Positions 4,745 through 15,188 are shown, numbered from the stretch's first letter. The stretch is 29,065 nucleotides of DNA from Chitinophagaceae bacterium UBA3961 (GCA_002385265.1 DGDD01000106.1:1-29065); one strand, 5' to 3'. Notes: generated by a model not told the origin, from the letters alone. Numbers and translations: made by a program.

Positions 4745-7369
4745 ATGGAGTTAACTAAGAATTTTGAACACCAAACAGCCGAATCCAAATGGTATGAGTT
4801 TTGGCTCGAGAAAGGATATTTTAATAGTACCCCCGATGAGCGCCCGGCTTATACCGTGGTAATCCCTCCCCCCAACGTAACCGGCGTGTTACATATGGGC
4901 CATTGCCTTAACAATACGATCCAAGATATTCTGGTAAGAAGAGCGCGTATGCAGGGCAAGAATGCTTGTTGGGTACCCGGTACCGACCATGCTTCCATCG
5001 CTACAGAAGCAAAAGTTGTTCAAATGCTCCGCGAAAAAGGCATCCAAAAAGCAAGCTTGTCGAGAGATGAGTTTTTGAAATATGCCTGGGAATGGAAAGA
5101 AAAATATGGAGGAATCATTCTACAACAGTTACGCAAACTAGGCTGCTCGCTTGATTGGAATAGGACCTCATTCACCATGGACCCCGATTATTATGAATCG
5201 GTGATCAACGTATTCATTGATCTATACAACAAAGGATATATCTACCGTGGCAAAAGAATGATCAATTGGGATGTACGTGCCAAAACAGCTTTAAGTGATG
5301 AGGAGGTAATTCGCAAAGAAACCAATCAGAAACTCTATCATTTACAATATGAATTGGTAAATGCTCAAGGTGAATCATTGGGCAAAAAAATCACGATTGC
5401 AACAGTGCGTCCGGAAACCATCATGGGCGATACTGCCATCTGTGTACACCCTAAAGATGAACGCTACCTCGACCTACACGGTGCTTTTGCTAAAGTACCG
5501 TTGATTGGGCGTAAAATCCCCATTATTACAGATGACTATGTAACGATGGACTTTGGTACCGGCGCATTGAAAGTAACTCCGGCGCATGACGCAAACGACT
5601 ATCAATTAGGCTTGAAACACCAATTGGAAGTGATTGATATTCTAAATGACGATGGTACTTTAAATGCCGATGCTCAGATTTTAATTGGAGAAGACCGATT
5701 TGAAGCAAGAAAGAAAATCATTCCACTTCTGGAAGCAGCCGGTAACTTAGTTAAGATCGAAGACTACACCAGTGAAGTAGGCTATAGTGAAAGAACTGAT
5801 GTTGTAGTAGAACCTCGCTTGAGTTTGCAATGGTGGGTAGATATGAAAAAAATATCAGGACCTGCGTTGGAAGCTGTAGTAAGTGATGATATCAAATTCT
5901 ATCCGGTTAAATTTAAGAACCTGTATCGCCATTGGATGGAAAACATCAAAGATTGGTGCATCAGTCGCCAATTGTGGTGGGGGCATCGCATTCCTGCTTG
6001 GTACGATCAACATGGTAATGTATACGTAGCTGCCAGTTTAGAAGAAGCGAAGAAACAAGCCAGTTCAAAAGGGATCGTAGAAGCAGTATTGAGCCAAGAT
6101 GAAGACTGTTTGGACACGTGGTTCTCGAGTTGGCTGTGGCCTTTTGAAGTTTTCAAAGGACTAAAGAATCCCGGCAATGCCGACCTGCAATACTACTATC
6201 CAACCAATACCTTGGTTACGGCACCTGAAATTATCTTTTTCTGGGTGGCCCGTATGATCATGGCCGGATATGAATATCAGGGCAAAAAGCCTTTCAATGA
6301 AGTGTATTTTACAGGTATCGTTCGTGATAAGTTAGGAAGAAAGATGAGTAAGAGTTTGGGGAATTCACCTGATCTCTTAAAACTCATTGACGATTATGGA
6401 GCCGATGCTTGTCGCTTTGGTATCATGATCTCCTCTCCTGCCGGAAACGATTTACTGTGGGACGAAAGCAGCAACGAACAAGGAAGAAACTTCAGCAATA
6501 AAATATGGAATGCCTTGAAGTTGGTGAAGATGTGGGAATCGAGAGTATCAGAAACAGAAGGCGATGCTTCTACTTTTGCTACCGAATGGTTTGAAAACCG
6601 TTTGGAACAAGTAAAACTTCAATTAGAAGAACAGTATACTGAGTTCAAGTTGAGTGAAGCATTAAAAACATTGTATTCACTGATCTGGGATGATTTCTGT
6701 AGTTGGTATTTGGAATGGGTAAAGCCCGGTTTCGAACAACCTATTTCAGCAACAGTATATAAGAAAACAGTAGGCTATTTTGAAGAATTATTGTTGTTGT
6801 TGCACCCCTTCATGCCATTTATTACGGAAGAAATTTATCAGCAACTCGGAAGTAGAAAGGAAGGCGATGCCTTAACGATCAAGCAAATGACTGCGCCAAA
6901 ATCTTTCAATGCTGGTATCTTAACTCAAGGAGAGCTTCTCAAATCGTATATTTCCGGCATTCGCGACATCCGCAACAAACAACAATTGAAACCGAAAGAA
7001 ACCATTGAGTTGTCTGTTGAAACAGCTCAAACGGCCAATTTTGAAGGAATCAATGGCGTTCTTTGCAAGCAGGTAAATGCTACCAAGCTCGATTTTGTGA
7101 ACACAGCTGTATCGGGTTCTTTCACTACTGTAATAGGAAAAGATACTTTCTATATTGTTTCTGAAAAACCTATTGATACTGCCAATCAAAAAGAAGAACT
7201 TTTAAAAGAGTTGGAATACCTAAAGGGCTTTCTTGCATCCGTAGAAAAGAAATTAAGCAACGAACGTTTTGTTCAAAATGCAAAACCGGAAGTTGTTGAA
7301 TTAGAAAGAAGAAAGAAAGAAGATGCAGAAACGAAGATAAAAGTAATTGAAGCAAGCTTAGGCAACTAA
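4745..7369 (+). CDS. valS: valine--tRNA ligase
   Basis: The 874-residue class I synthetase charges tRNA-Val. The HIGH-type signature is PPPNVTGVLHMGH (41-53) and the KMSKS loop is at 533-537. The editing domain (about 190-340) contains the TVRPETIMGDTA segment. The anticodon-binding helical domain and a C-terminal coiled-coil arm (from about 810, rich in Lys, Glu and Leu) complete the usual ValRS layout and length. It is transcribed alone, between terminators at 4652-4680 and 7386-7418. A tRNA-Val gene lies about 4.6 kb away in the same window. Confidence 0.98.
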   Translation: MELTKNFEHQTAESKWYEFWLEKGYFNSTPDERPAYTVVIPPPNVTGVLHMGHCLNNTIQDILVRRARMQGKNACWVPGTDHASIATEAKVVQMLREKGIQKASLSRDEFLKYAWEWKEKYGGIILQQLRKLGCSLDWNRTSFTMDPDYYESVINVFIDLYNKGYIYRGKRMINWDVRAKTALSDEEVIRKETNQKLYHLQYELVNAQGESLGKKITIATVRPETIMGDTAICVHPKDERYLDLHGAFAKVPLIGRKIPIITDDYVTMDFGTGALKVTPAHDANDYQLGLKHQLEVIDILNDDGTLNADAQILIGEDRFEARKKIIPLLEAAGNLVKIEDYTSEVGYSERTDVVVEPRLSLQWWVDMKKISGPALEAVVSDDIKFYPVKFKNLYRHWMENIKDWCISRQLWWGHRIPAWYDQHGNVYVAASLEEAKKQASSKGIVEAVLSQDEDCLDTWFSSWLWPFEVFKGLKNPGNADLQYYYPTNTLVTAPEIIFFWVARMIMAGYEYQGKKPFNEVYFTGIVRDKLGRKMSKSLGNSPDLLKLIDDYGADACRFGIMISSPAGNDLLWDESSNEQGRNFSNKIWNALKLVKMWESRVSETEGDASTFATEWFENRLEQVKLQLEEQYTEFKLSEALKTLYSLIWDDFCSWYLEWVKPGFEQPISATVYKKTVGYFEELLLLLHPFMPFITEEIYQQLGSRKEGDALTIKQMTAPKSFNAGILTQGELLKSYISGIRDIRNKQQLKPKETIELSVETAQTANFEGINGVLCKQVNATKLDFVNTAVSGSFTTVIGKDTFYIVSEKPIDTANQKEELLKELEYLKGFLASVEKKLSNERFVQNAKPEVVELERRKKEDAETKIKVIEASLGN

Positions 7370-7385
7370 AATTACCTAATAATAA

Positions 7386-7418
7386 AAAGGCCCTCAACGC
7401 GCAAGCATTGGGGGCTTT
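7386..7418. terminator. bidirectional terminator between valS and the barrel protein gene
   Basis: An imperfect stem, AAAGGCCCTCAA with TTGGGGGCTTT, is flanked by A residues on the left and T/C residues on the right, so it can serve both convergent genes. Confidence 0.65.
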
Positions 7419-7436
7419 CCTATTGTATTAATTAAC

Positions 7437-10247
7437 TTAACGAGAAATCAAGTTTACTGGCAATACGAATTCAAATTGATGTGGAGACAACCCTTGTAAA
7501 GACGCATCCAGCAAATAGCTGTACCGTAGTCCAAAACTTACAGGTTGCTGATTCCACCATTTGGTATCGAAGTAAATCTCCCCACCGGTTGAACGGTATT
7601 CCAAATTAACTAATCTGCGTTGCGTATTGTATTCTGCAATTTTGGTATAATCGAAGAAGGCATTTGCGCGAATTCGTTGCACGTATACGATGCTGGCCAC
7701 TCCTTTGTCGGGATATAAAATTGGAAAATGATAGTTTACTCCTGCTTTCATCATTTGATGGAAATTGCGCGCTACATAACCTCTTGAAAACGGAAACGAA
7801 TTGCTAAAGAAAATATCTCGAATGGTATCACGGCGGTGAACAGCTGCATTTATTACCAAGCTATGTGTAGCTGCTAATCCGGGCAAGTACACCGTACCAT
7901 TGGCTAAGAACTGATAGCCGTTAACACGCGTTGCTGTTTTATAAAATGTAAGCAACAAACTCTTTGCAAAGCGAGGATAGATCTGCATTTTGGCAGTTGG
8001 CAGTTGTTGTACATAGCTTAGGTTACTCACAACATAGGTGAAACTGCGTCGGTCAAAGGTATCCTTATACTTACCCAAATAATCGGGCTTATTTAGTACA
8101 AAATCGCTGGTCAATCGCAAATTTCGGAAGTACTTCTTACCTGAAAAATTAAGCGGTATTGAAACCCCTACTCTCGATTCAAATTCATTCCAACGAACCA
8201 AATCGTTGTTATAGGTGAAAGCTCTATCCTTGTTATAGTTCACACCCATTCGAATCCAGGGAAACCAAGCGGCATAAGTGGCCACATAACCAACCTTTTT
8301 TGATTTTTCATTGGTATTGTAGGTAAAGCTCAAATCAGATTGCAATGTATTCAATACGTTCTCACTTATGAAAGTAAGCGTGTATTCCGGATCATTAAAG
8401 TCAGGCAACCAACTGTGAAAGTTGAATAAATTGAATGCTTTTGAGAAGTATTTGGTTTTAGAAGGTGTACTGTCGTTCAAAGGCAATCTACCTGATTCAA
8501 TCGTATTTACACCAAAGTTAAAGCGGGCCGATTTTGAAGGATCAACAGCTTCCCATTTTAACTTGTTCATATCTGTGTTGACGACCTGTTGACCCACAGC
8601 CGTAAACTCGGTCCATACAGCCTTTGCACCATTGGCAGCCAATTGATAGGCCCCGGTATTGACCGTTCCCCGATCCATTTTAAAGAATGACTTTCCATCG
8701 AAGAGAAACAGATGATCGGCGTTGCCCCAGCTCATGGTAAAATAGAGGCTATCGTTGTGGGTATTCAAAAATCCGATTACCTGCCATTGAAAAGGCAGCA
8801 AAACTGTTTCTTTACCGGTACTAATCTCAAGTTTAGTGATGCCCATTTGTCCGTCCTGATTTCTTGCAGCTACTACAATGGTTTGTGCATTCAAGAATTT
8901 AGGACCGGTATAGTAATACTGCTGATTATTTGGGAAGGATTTAATTGTTTTGCCTTCAACAGCATCCAATAATTCTACTGAATTTTTACCATCGGTGGTT
9001 TGTTGAACTGCTACAATTCGATCACCTTTTGCATTGATATCAGGAGAGAATAATTTGGTGTGTTTGGTGATGGTACGTTGTTCGCCGGTGGTTGCATCCA
9101 ACAGTCTTATTTCACTATAGTTTCTCCACCCCCAGCGAAGGTCATAGCCCACCGCGGCATATACAATTTGCTGATTGCGAACTGAAAAATAAGCATCCAG
9201 AGAAAGATCTTTCATTCGAATCTTTTTCTCTTCTCCGGTTTTAACGTTCTTACTTACAAAATAAGGAATGCGTTTATACGAGCTGGAAACATACACATAA
9301 TGATCTTTATCGAGCCATTGCGGATACTCTTCTTCGCTCACAAAATGCTTTTGGGAAGCAGCGAATTGGTGAATGGTATCTGTTTCTGAAACCAATTGAT
9401 TTTTATAGAACTGTAGCGCCTCATTTACAAATTGGGGGTACGATTTACCGGTTGCTCTCTTAATACCGGATTGAAAGGGATAGAACAGTCCTTTGAACCG
9501 AACGGCATCATTGGTGACCTTGCCCCAAAAATCGGCACCATATTTTTCACGACCGTAGGCTGAGATCAAGTAGCCAAGATCATAGTGACTGGGAACATAG
9601 TCGCGCAGAGAACCATTTCTAAGCTTCATCCATGAATAATTCTTGTTGGCCAGCCAAAGTGATCGATAACTATTGAAAAAATAAGGCAATCGACCTCTAC
9701 CTTGGTTGGTTTGTTGCGTCTCTTGATACACCGCGTCGCCCTCCCAAAACCAATTTGGAACAGCGGCATTGGCTACTAAGGTAACTGCCAATTGCCCTCC
9801 GAATATGTAACTGGCTTTAGTGATGCCTTTATTAAAATTGGCAAATTGTTGCACATGCCTGAATTCATGGGTGGCCAATTGTTCATACCATGGAAGAGAG
9901 CCCAATTCGAAACTATTTTGATTAGGCGTCATAAAGAACTCGCTACGCCAAGGCCCTAGTCCTACATACCCATTGGAAACCGTTGTTTGATTTTGGAGAA
10001 GTATTGGGATGCGTCGATTCTTCCCACCCAGTGTTTGGGCTGTAGAAGCCAAACTACCGGTGATTGTTGATATCTTTTTTGCAATTGAATCGAGTCCAAA
10101 TGGATAGATCACTCTAGCCTCTTTAGTAATACGTTGTTTCCAATGAATAGAGGGAGGATTTCCTCCGAATTGTTGAGCCTTTAAAGTAGATCCAAATCCA
10201 AACACTGAACACAGTAATAGAAGAAAACGCAAGGATGATTTAACCAT
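7437..10247 (-). CDS. secreted gluzincin-type metalloprotease with beta-propeller and outer-membrane barrel regions
   Basis: The 936-residue protein has a signal peptide (about 1-25, ending LKAQQ). An HEFRH motif (H127, E128, H131) is followed by NWFWEGDA with Glu169, the spacing of HExxH...E zinc peptidases. Residues about 300-560 contain repeats of TolB/WD40-like propeller character (for example SPDINAKGDRIVAV). From about 640 the sequence has alternating aromatic beta strands typical of an outer-membrane barrel. The likely location is the outer membrane, with the peptidase and propeller exposed on one side. The barrel and propeller calls rest on sequence character only. Substrate unknown. 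A small gene lies 5 bases upstream on the same strand. Confidence 0.72.
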   Translation of the reverse strand: MVKSSLRFLLLLCSVFGFGSTLKAQQFGGNPPSIHWKQRITKEARVIYPFGLDSIAKKISTITGSLASTAQTLGGKNRRIPILLQNQTTVSNGYVGLGPWRSEFFMTPNQNSFELGSLPWYEQLATHEFRHVQQFANFNKGITKASYIFGGQLAVTLVANAAVPNWFWEGDAVYQETQQTNQGRGRLPYFFNSYRSLWLANKNYSWMKLRNGSLRDYVPSHYDLGYLISAYGREKYGADFWGKVTNDAVRFKGLFYPFQSGIKRATGKSYPQFVNEALQFYKNQLVSETDTIHQFAASQKHFVSEEEYPQWLDKDHYVYVSSSYKRIPYFVSKNVKTGEEKKIRMKDLSLDAYFSVRNQQIVYAAVGYDLRWGWRNYSEIRLLDATTGEQRTITKHTKLFSPDINAKGDRIVAVQQTTDGKNSVELLDAVEGKTIKSFPNNQQYYYTGPKFLNAQTIVVAARNQDGQMGITKLEISTGKETVLLPFQWQVIGFLNTHNDSLYFTMSWGNADHLFLFDGKSFFKMDRGTVNTGAYQLAANGAKAVWTEFTAVGQQVVNTDMNKLKWEAVDPSKSARFNFGVNTIESGRLPLNDSTPSKTKYFSKAFNLFNFHSWLPDFNDPEYTLTFISENVLNTLQSDLSFTYNTNEKSKKVGYVATYAAWFPWIRMGVNYNKDRAFTYNNDLVRWNEFESRVGVSIPLNFSGKKYFRNLRLTSDFVLNKPDYLGKYKDTFDRRSFTYVVSNLSYVQQLPTAKMQIYPRFAKSLLLTFYKTATRVNGYQFLANGTVYLPGLAATHSLVINAAVHRRDTIRDIFFSNSFPFSRGYVARNFHQMMKAGVNYHFPILYPDKGVASIVYVQRIRANAFFDYTKIAEYNTQRRLVNLEYRSTGGEIYFDTKWWNQQPVSFGLRYSYLLDASLQGLSPHQFEFVLPVNLISR

Positions 10248-10252
10248 AACTC

Positions 10253-10558
10253 TTATTTGCTCAGATGCAAGCTTATTTTTTCTAAAAATGCCGCGTTGGC
10301 TTGTTCCATATTGGGTCCGTAATTTACCACTAGGGTTCCTTTGGTACTATCGGATGCTGCCAATCCTAAAACAATGGCTTCATCTGCAGGGTCTGTATCC
10401 CCTTCAAAACGATACCACTCTACAATTTCAAGGTCTTCGGCACTGTAAACCCTGCTATTGGAGCAGGTAATGGCGTGAGCGTCGATTCCAAAATCGTGCT
10501 CAAAACCTCTGGAATTTAGGCTGGAAATAGCTTCAGAAACCGTTTCATATACGTACAT
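10253..10558 (-). CDS. small conserved protein of the type annotated 'phosphoribosylpyrophosphate synthetase' in Bacteroidota
   Basis: This 101-residue, acidic, cytoplasmic protein begins YETVSEAISSLNSRGFEHDF and contains EIVEWYRFEGDTDPADEAIV, the pattern of a widespread small Bacteroidota family. Databases often label that family PRPP synthetase, but the protein is far too short and lacks the PRPP-binding loop, so the label should not be trusted. It starts 131 bases from ahcY, in divergent orientation, and ends 5 bases before the metalloprotease-barrel gene, so the two are probably co-transcribed. The function is unknown. Confidence 0.75.
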   Translation of the reverse strand: MYVYETVSEAISSLNSRGFEHDFGIDAHAITCSNSRVYSAEDLEIVEWYRFEGDTDPADEAIVLGLAASDSTKGTLVVNYGPNMEQANAAFLEKISLHLSK

Positions 10559-10637
10559 ATAGCTGCTTTTTTACAAGTTACGAAAAATAGCATCGAACCG
10601 TTGATATAGCCTTATCCCCATTTGGGAGTTTTTCACC

Positions 10638-10669
10638 TTTGGGAGAACGCTCTATTAATACTAATTTTG
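10638..10669 (+). promoter_or_regulatory. ahcY promoter
   Basis: TTTG (10638-10641), 20 bases, then TAATTTTG (10662-10669), an exact fit to both Bacteroidota boxes. It places the transcript start near 10675 and so rules out the in-frame upstream start at 10639. Confidence 0.75.
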
Positions 10670-10689
10670 CAAAAAATAAACTAGATAAC

Positions 10690-12015
10690 ATGTCAACAAC
10701 ACTTTCTCAAATTGACTTTAGCCTTCAATACAAGGTAAAAGATATCAGCCTTGCTGAGTGGGGACGTAAAGAAATCCGTTTGGCAGAAGCTGAAATGCCG
10801 GGTTTGATGGCCCTCCGTGCCGAATATGGTGCAAGCCAACCATTAAAGGGTGCTCGTATCGCAGGATGTTTACATATGACCATCCAAACTGCGGTTTTGA
10901 TTGAGACTTTGGTGGCTTTAGGTGCTGAAGTAAAATGGAGTTCTTGTAATATTTTCTCTACTCAAGATCATGCTGCTGCTGCTATTGCTGCCGCAGGTAT
11001 CGGCGTATTTGCATGGAAAGGGCAGACCATTGAAGAAGCTGATTGGTGTATTGAACAAACCTTGTTCTTTGGCGGTGCTGATAAGCCTTTGAACATGATT
11101 TTGGATGATGGTGGCGACTTAACCAATATGGTTTTGGATAAATACCCTGAGTTGGTTCCAAATGTGAAAGGAATTTCAGAAGAAACTACTACCGGTGTTC
11201 ACCGTTTGTATGAGCGCATGGCGAAAGGTACATTGCCAATGCCTGCGATCAACGTAAACGATTCTGTAACGAAGTCTAAATTCGATAATAAATACGGTTG
11301 TAAAGAAAGCTTGGTTGACGCGATCCGTCGTGCTACCGATGTAATGTTGGCCGGTAAAGTAGCGGTTGTAGGTAGTTATGGTGACGTGGGTAAAGGTTCA
11401 GCAGCATCTTTACAAGGTTCAGGTTGCCGCGTTATTGTAACTGAAATCGATCCAATTTGCGCTTTGCAAGCTGCTATGGACGGTTTTGAGGTAAAGAAAA
11501 TGGTTGACGCTGTGAAAGAGGCTGATATCATTGTAACTGCTTCCGGTTGCCGTGACTTGATCACTGAAAAGCATTTCCGCTTGATGAAAGACAAAGCGAT
11601 CGTTTGTAACATCGGTCACTTCGATATTGAAATTGATATGGCTTGGTTGAACAAAAATTACGGTCATACAAAAGATACTATCAAACCTCAGGTTGATATC
11701 TATAACATCGACGGTAAAGACATTATCGTATTGGCGGAAGGCCGTTTGGTTAACTTAGGTTGCGCTACCGGTCACCCTTCATTCGTAATGAGTAATTCAT
11801 TCACTAACCAAACTTTGGCTCAAATTGAATTGTGGACTAACCACAGCAACTATGAAAACAAAGTATACGTTCTTCCAAAACATTTGGATGAGAAAGTAGC
11901 TCGTTTACATCTCGCTAAAATTGGGGTTGAATTGGATGAATTAACGCAAGAACAAGCCGACTACTTAGGTATTCCTAAGAATGGTCCATTCAAAGCGGAA
12001 CACTATCGTTATTAA
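10690..12015 (+). CDS. ahcY: adenosylhomocysteinase (S-adenosyl-L-homocysteine hydrolase)
   Basis: The enzyme splits S-adenosylhomocysteine to adenosine and homocysteine in the methyl cycle. From the ATG at 10690 it has 441 residues, normal for the family. Visible motifs are HMT (H62), DDGGD (139-143), SEETTTG (163-169), [13 protein letters not shown] (188-200, with the catalytic Lys and Asp), the NAD-binding GSYGDVGKG (228-236) and the conserved C-terminal HYRY that reaches into the neighbouring subunit. A longer frame from 10639 would start upstream of the mapped promoter. Strong preference for GGT, GCT and similar codons suggests high expression. A clear terminator follows. Confidence 0.97.
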   Translation: MSTTLSQIDFSLQYKVKDISLAEWGRKEIRLAEAEMPGLMALRAEYGASQPLKGARIAGCLHMTIQTAVLIETLVALGAEVKWSSCNIFSTQDHAAAAIAAAGIGVFAWKGQTIEEADWCIEQTLFFGGADKPLNMILDDGGDLTNMVLDKYPELVPNVKGISEETTTGVHRLYERMAKGTLPMPAINVNDSVTKSKFDNKYGCKESLVDAIRRATDVMLAGKVAVVGSYGDVGKGSAASLQGSGCRVIVTEIDPICALQAAMDGFEVKKMVDAVKEADIIVTASGCRDLITEKHFRLMKDKAIVCNIGHFDIEIDMAWLNKNYGHTKDTIKPQVDIYNIDGKDIIVLAEGRLVNLGCATGHPSFVMSNSFTNQTLAQIELWTNHSNYENKVYVLPKHLDEKVARLHLAKIGVELDELTQEQADYLGIPKNGPFKAEHYRY

Positions 12016-12033
12016 TAACAATAGCATCGAAAT

Positions 12034-12067
12034 AAAAAAGGAGTTAGTGAAACTAACTCCTTTTTTT
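12034..12067. terminator. bidirectional terminator between ahcY and the FAD/Fe-S gene
   Basis: A perfect nine-pair stem GGAGTTAGT (12040-12048) / ACTAACTCC (12052-12060) with loop GAA is preceded by six A and followed by seven T, so it works on both strands. Confidence 0.88.
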
Positions 12068-12071
12068 ATGA

Positions 12072-14987
12072 TCATTTTAATGCATTGTACAACACTTCAA
12101 CGGGATGCAAGGCTATTTTGCCGGTTCCGTCTTTTACCTGATGTCGGCAACTAGTGCCCGGAGCAGCAATGATAGTGGCATCTGAGGCTTTTCTGACTGT
12201 TGGGAAGAGCACCAACTCTCCTACTTTTACAGATAAGTCGTAATGCTCTTTTTCATATCCGAAACTACCGGCCATTCCGCAACATCCTGAAGGGATAACG
12301 GAAACTTTGTATCCTTTTGGAATGGAAAGAATGGAAACCGTAGGTTGAACCGATGAAACGGATTTTTGTTGACAGTGACCATGTAGTAAAATCTCTTGTT
12401 CCTTCGTTTCAAACAACGAAGCGTCGATTCTACCTGCTTTCAATTCACGGTCAAGAAATTCTTCAATAGTGAAACTATACTTTGCTAGTTTTTTTGATTG
12501 ATCGAGCGTTTGATCGGAGGCCAGATCAACGTATTCATCTCGAAAGGTTAAAATTGCGGAAGGTTCCACTCCTACTATAGGCGTTGCTTCAGACACCAGT
12601 GGTGCCAGAGCTTTCACATTCGCTTCAACAAAGGTTTTCGCTCGCTTGAGCAATCCTTTCGACAAAGAAGCTCTGCCGCTTTCCGTATGTTTTGGAATCA
12701 CTACATCATAACCAAGTTTATCAAGTAATAAGATAGCTTTCATTCCAATTTCAGTATCGTTGAAATTGGTGAATTCATCGCAGAAGAAATATACTTTGCT
12801 ATGATAGTTATTTCGTTTGTTTAGCAAGAACTTTTTGTACCAAGCCTCCAAGGTGAATTTGTGCAAGGTAGGCATGGAACGATCTTTCGCAAAACCTGCA
12901 ATGGATTTAATCAAATTAGAGGTGGCTGCGTTCTTCACTAAAAAGTTATAAGCCCCCGGCCACACCGACGCTAATTTCGAAGCCGTTCCAAATTGAGAAA
13001 TCAGTTTGGAGCGGAATGGAACTCCGTTGGCATCATAGTAGTGCTGTAAAAATTCGGCTTTTAGCTTCGCTACATCTACATTGCTCGGACATTCCGACTT
13101 ACAACCCTTACAGCTCAGGCAAAGATCCATTACTTCATAAATTTCTTTATGATCGAAACGATTCATTTTATCGGAATGGGTGAGAAACTCACGCAAGATA
13201 TTTGCACGAGCGCGGGTGGTTTCCTTTTCATTTCGAGTAGCCATGTACGATGGGCACATGGTTCCGCCGCTAAAATGGGTTTTCCTACAATCGCCACTAC
13301 CATTGCACTGTTCAGCATGCTGTAATATATCTTGATTCGGGAATCTAAAATGCGTTTTGAATTCCGGAGTTTGTTGACCGGGAGTATAGCGAAGCATTGC
13401 ATTCATGGGCGGAGTATCTACAATTTTATTAGGATTGAAGATGTTCTGTGGGTCCCATAAATACTTAATCTTTTTTAGCAATTGATAGTTTTTCTTTCCC
13501 ACCATTTGCTCAATGAATTCACCTCTTAAGCGACCATCACCGTGTTCACCACTAAGAGAGCCTTGATATTTTTTGACCAAAGTTGCAATCTCGCTGGCGA
13601 TGTCGTGAAAAAGTTGATTGCCTTCTTTTGTTTTTAGGTTGATAATGGGTCGCAGGTGCAGTTCTCCGGAACCGGCATGCGCGTAGTGAACCGAATAGAG
13701 ATTGTATTTCTTGAGAATTTCGTTGAATTCCGCGATGTATGCAGGAAGATCTTTCACGTCTACTGCTGTATCCTCAATTACAGGTACTGCTTTTTCGTCG
13801 CCCGGCAGGTTACTTAAGAGCCCTAAACCGGCTTTGCGAAGGGTCCATATCTTTTTAGTGTCTGCACCAAACAAAAGAGGGAAATGATAGCCCAATCCCG
13901 CGGCACGCATCCTTTCTTCACAAGCTTTGGCATCTCTTTCAATTTCTTCTTTTGTTTCTCGTGCAAATTCAATCACCAAAATAGCACCGGGGTCGCCTTG
14001 CACGAAGAAGCGGTTCTTTTGTTGTTCAATATTGTTTTTGGTGCATTCGAGAATATAATGATCAATAAGTTCACTTGCACTAATTTGAAACTCAACAGCA
14101 ATCAAGTTGGCTTGAAGTGATTCATCGATAGAATTGAAATGCACACAAAGCAGCCCGGTTTCCTTTGGAGGAAGCGGCACCACATTTAGTTTGATTTCAG
14201 TAATGAATGCCAATGTTCCTTCACTACCTGCAATAAGAGAACAGAAATTGAACTCAGGTCCACCGGCGTTGAATGGCGCCATTTCTATTAATAAGTCAAC
14301 AGCGTAACCGGTATTCCGTCGTTCCACCGTTTTCTTCGGGAATTCTTTTCTAATTTCAGTTTGTGTATCGTAGTTCGATAAAATTGCCCTGGTTTCTCTA
14401 TATATGGCAGCTTCCAAACCATCGCCTTCGCATTTGGCATGAAAATCATCTAAGGTTAAAGCTCCAAAAACTGCCTCCGACCCATCACTCAAGATTGCCT
14501 TAACTTCTAATAAATGCTCCCTTGTGCTTCTGTACACCACACTATTAGAACCGCAACTGTTGTTTCCCACCATACCACCAATCATGGCGCGATTAGCAGT
14601 AGAGGTTTCCGGTCCGAAAAAGAGACCGTGTGGTTTTAGAAAAAGATTCAATTCATCGCGAATAACACCCGGCTGTACACGAACCCAAGATTCTTCTTTA
14701 TTCAATTCTAAAATAGAGGTGAAGTTTTTTGAAACATCCACAATAATTCCATTGCCTACTACTTGACCGGCAAGGGAGGTTCCGGCGGTTCGTGGTATCA
14801 AAGAAGTTTGATGCGTTCGGGCAAAAGCAATCAGTTCTTTCAAGTCCTTTTCTGAGGCAGGAATAGCAACTGCTAGGGGCATTTCTCGATAAGCAGAAGC
14901 ATCTGTTGCATAGAGTGTTCTCATAGTGCTATCGGTAAACAATTTCCCCTCGAGTCGTTGCGCCAATTTGGCCAAATGTTGTTGCAT
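12072..14987 (-). CDS. fused FAD-binding and Fe-S 2-hydroxyacid dehydrogenase (GlcD/GlcF-like, YdiJ type)
   Basis: The 971-residue protein joins two parts. The N-terminal half is a PCMH-type FAD domain (PRTAGTSLAGQ, 65-75; GGMVGNNSCGSNS, 137-149) with the FAD-oxidase C-terminal domain (HYAHAGSGELHLRP, 434-447; GEHGDGRLRGEF, 480-491). The second half has ferredoxin-like Cys groups (C561, C567, C578; C623, C626, C629, C633), then a GlcF-like region with HGHCQQKS and GCCG motifs. Such proteins oxidise D-lactate, glycolate or D-2-hydroxyglutarate and pass electrons to the respiratory chain. Which substrate applies cannot be read from the sequence. No membrane span is seen. The gene is monocistronic and convergent with ahcY. 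Confidence 0.9.
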   Translation of the reverse strand: MQQHLAKLAQRLEGKLFTDSTMRTLYATDASAYREMPLAVAIPASEKDLKELIAFARTHQTSLIPRTAGTSLAGQVVGNGIIVDVSKNFTSILELNKEESWVRVQPGVIRDELNLFLKPHGLFFGPETSTANRAMIGGMVGNNSCGSNSVVYRSTREHLLEVKAILSDGSEAVFGALTLDDFHAKCEGDGLEAAIYRETRAILSNYDTQTEIRKEFPKKTVERRNTGYAVDLLIEMAPFNAGGPEFNFCSLIAGSEGTLAFITEIKLNVVPLPPKETGLLCVHFNSIDESLQANLIAVEFQISASELIDHYILECTKNNIEQQKNRFFVQGDPGAILVIEFARETKEEIERDAKACEERMRAAGLGYHFPLLFGADTKKIWTLRKAGLGLLSNLPGDEKAVPVIEDTAVDVKDLPAYIAEFNEILKKYNLYSVHYAHAGSGELHLRPIINLKTKEGNQLFHDIASEIATLVKKYQGSLSGEHGDGRLRGEFIEQMVGKKNYQLLKKIKYLWDPQNIFNPNKIVDTPPMNAMLRYTPGQQTPEFKTHFRFPNQDILQHAEQCNGSGDCRKTHFSGGTMCPSYMATRNEKETTRARANILREFLTHSDKMNRFDHKEIYEVMDLCLSCKGCKSECPSNVDVAKLKAEFLQHYYDANGVPFRSKLISQFGTASKLASVWPGAYNFLVKNAATSNLIKSIAGFAKDRSMPTLHKFTLEAWYKKFLLNKRNNYHSKVYFFCDEFTNFNDTEIGMKAILLLDKLGYDVVIPKHTESGRASLSKGLLKRAKTFVEANVKALAPLVSEATPIVGVEPSAILTFRDEYVDLASDQTLDQSKKLAKYSFTIEEFLDRELKAGRIDASLFETKEQEILLHGHCQQKSVSSVQPTVSILSIPKGYKVSVIPSGCCGMAGSFGYEKEHYDLSVKVGELVLFPTVRKASDATIIAAPGTSCRHQVKDGTGKIALHPVEVLYNALK

Positions 14988-15009
14988 GATCTTGAAAGCT
15001 AATGAGGCA

Positions 15010-15017
15010 CAAATTTA
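15010..15017 (-). promoter_or_regulatory. -7 element for the FAD/Fe-S dehydrogenase gene
   Basis: On the minus strand TAAATTTG fits TAnnTTTG exactly, 23 bases before the ATG. No perfect TTTG is seen upstream at the expected distance. Confidence 0.45.
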
Positions 15018-15102
15018 CCCCCGAAAACCTGAAAATGGATGCAATCTTTCAGACTTATTCGCATAATTGCCTTCCAATTTGCAAAATACTAACACACGTT
15101 TA

Positions 15103-15133
15103 TTTGCGGATTCCCGGTTAATCCTTTATTTTG
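15103..15133 (+). promoter_or_regulatory. possible promoter of the secreted protein gene
   Basis: TTTG (15103-15106), 19 bases, then TTATTTTG (15126-15133), which has one mismatch to TAnnTTTG. An alternative pair lies 25 bases upstream (15078-15106). Confidence 0.45.
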
Positions 15134-15188
15134 TTCGATGAAAGCCAACTCCATCGGCCATTTCACCATCTACTAAAAAAAGAGTCCA

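Noticed and set aside
10559..10689. SAM or SAH riboswitch before ahcY
   Set aside because: The mapped promoter leaves a leader of only about 15 bases, too short for any such riboswitch.
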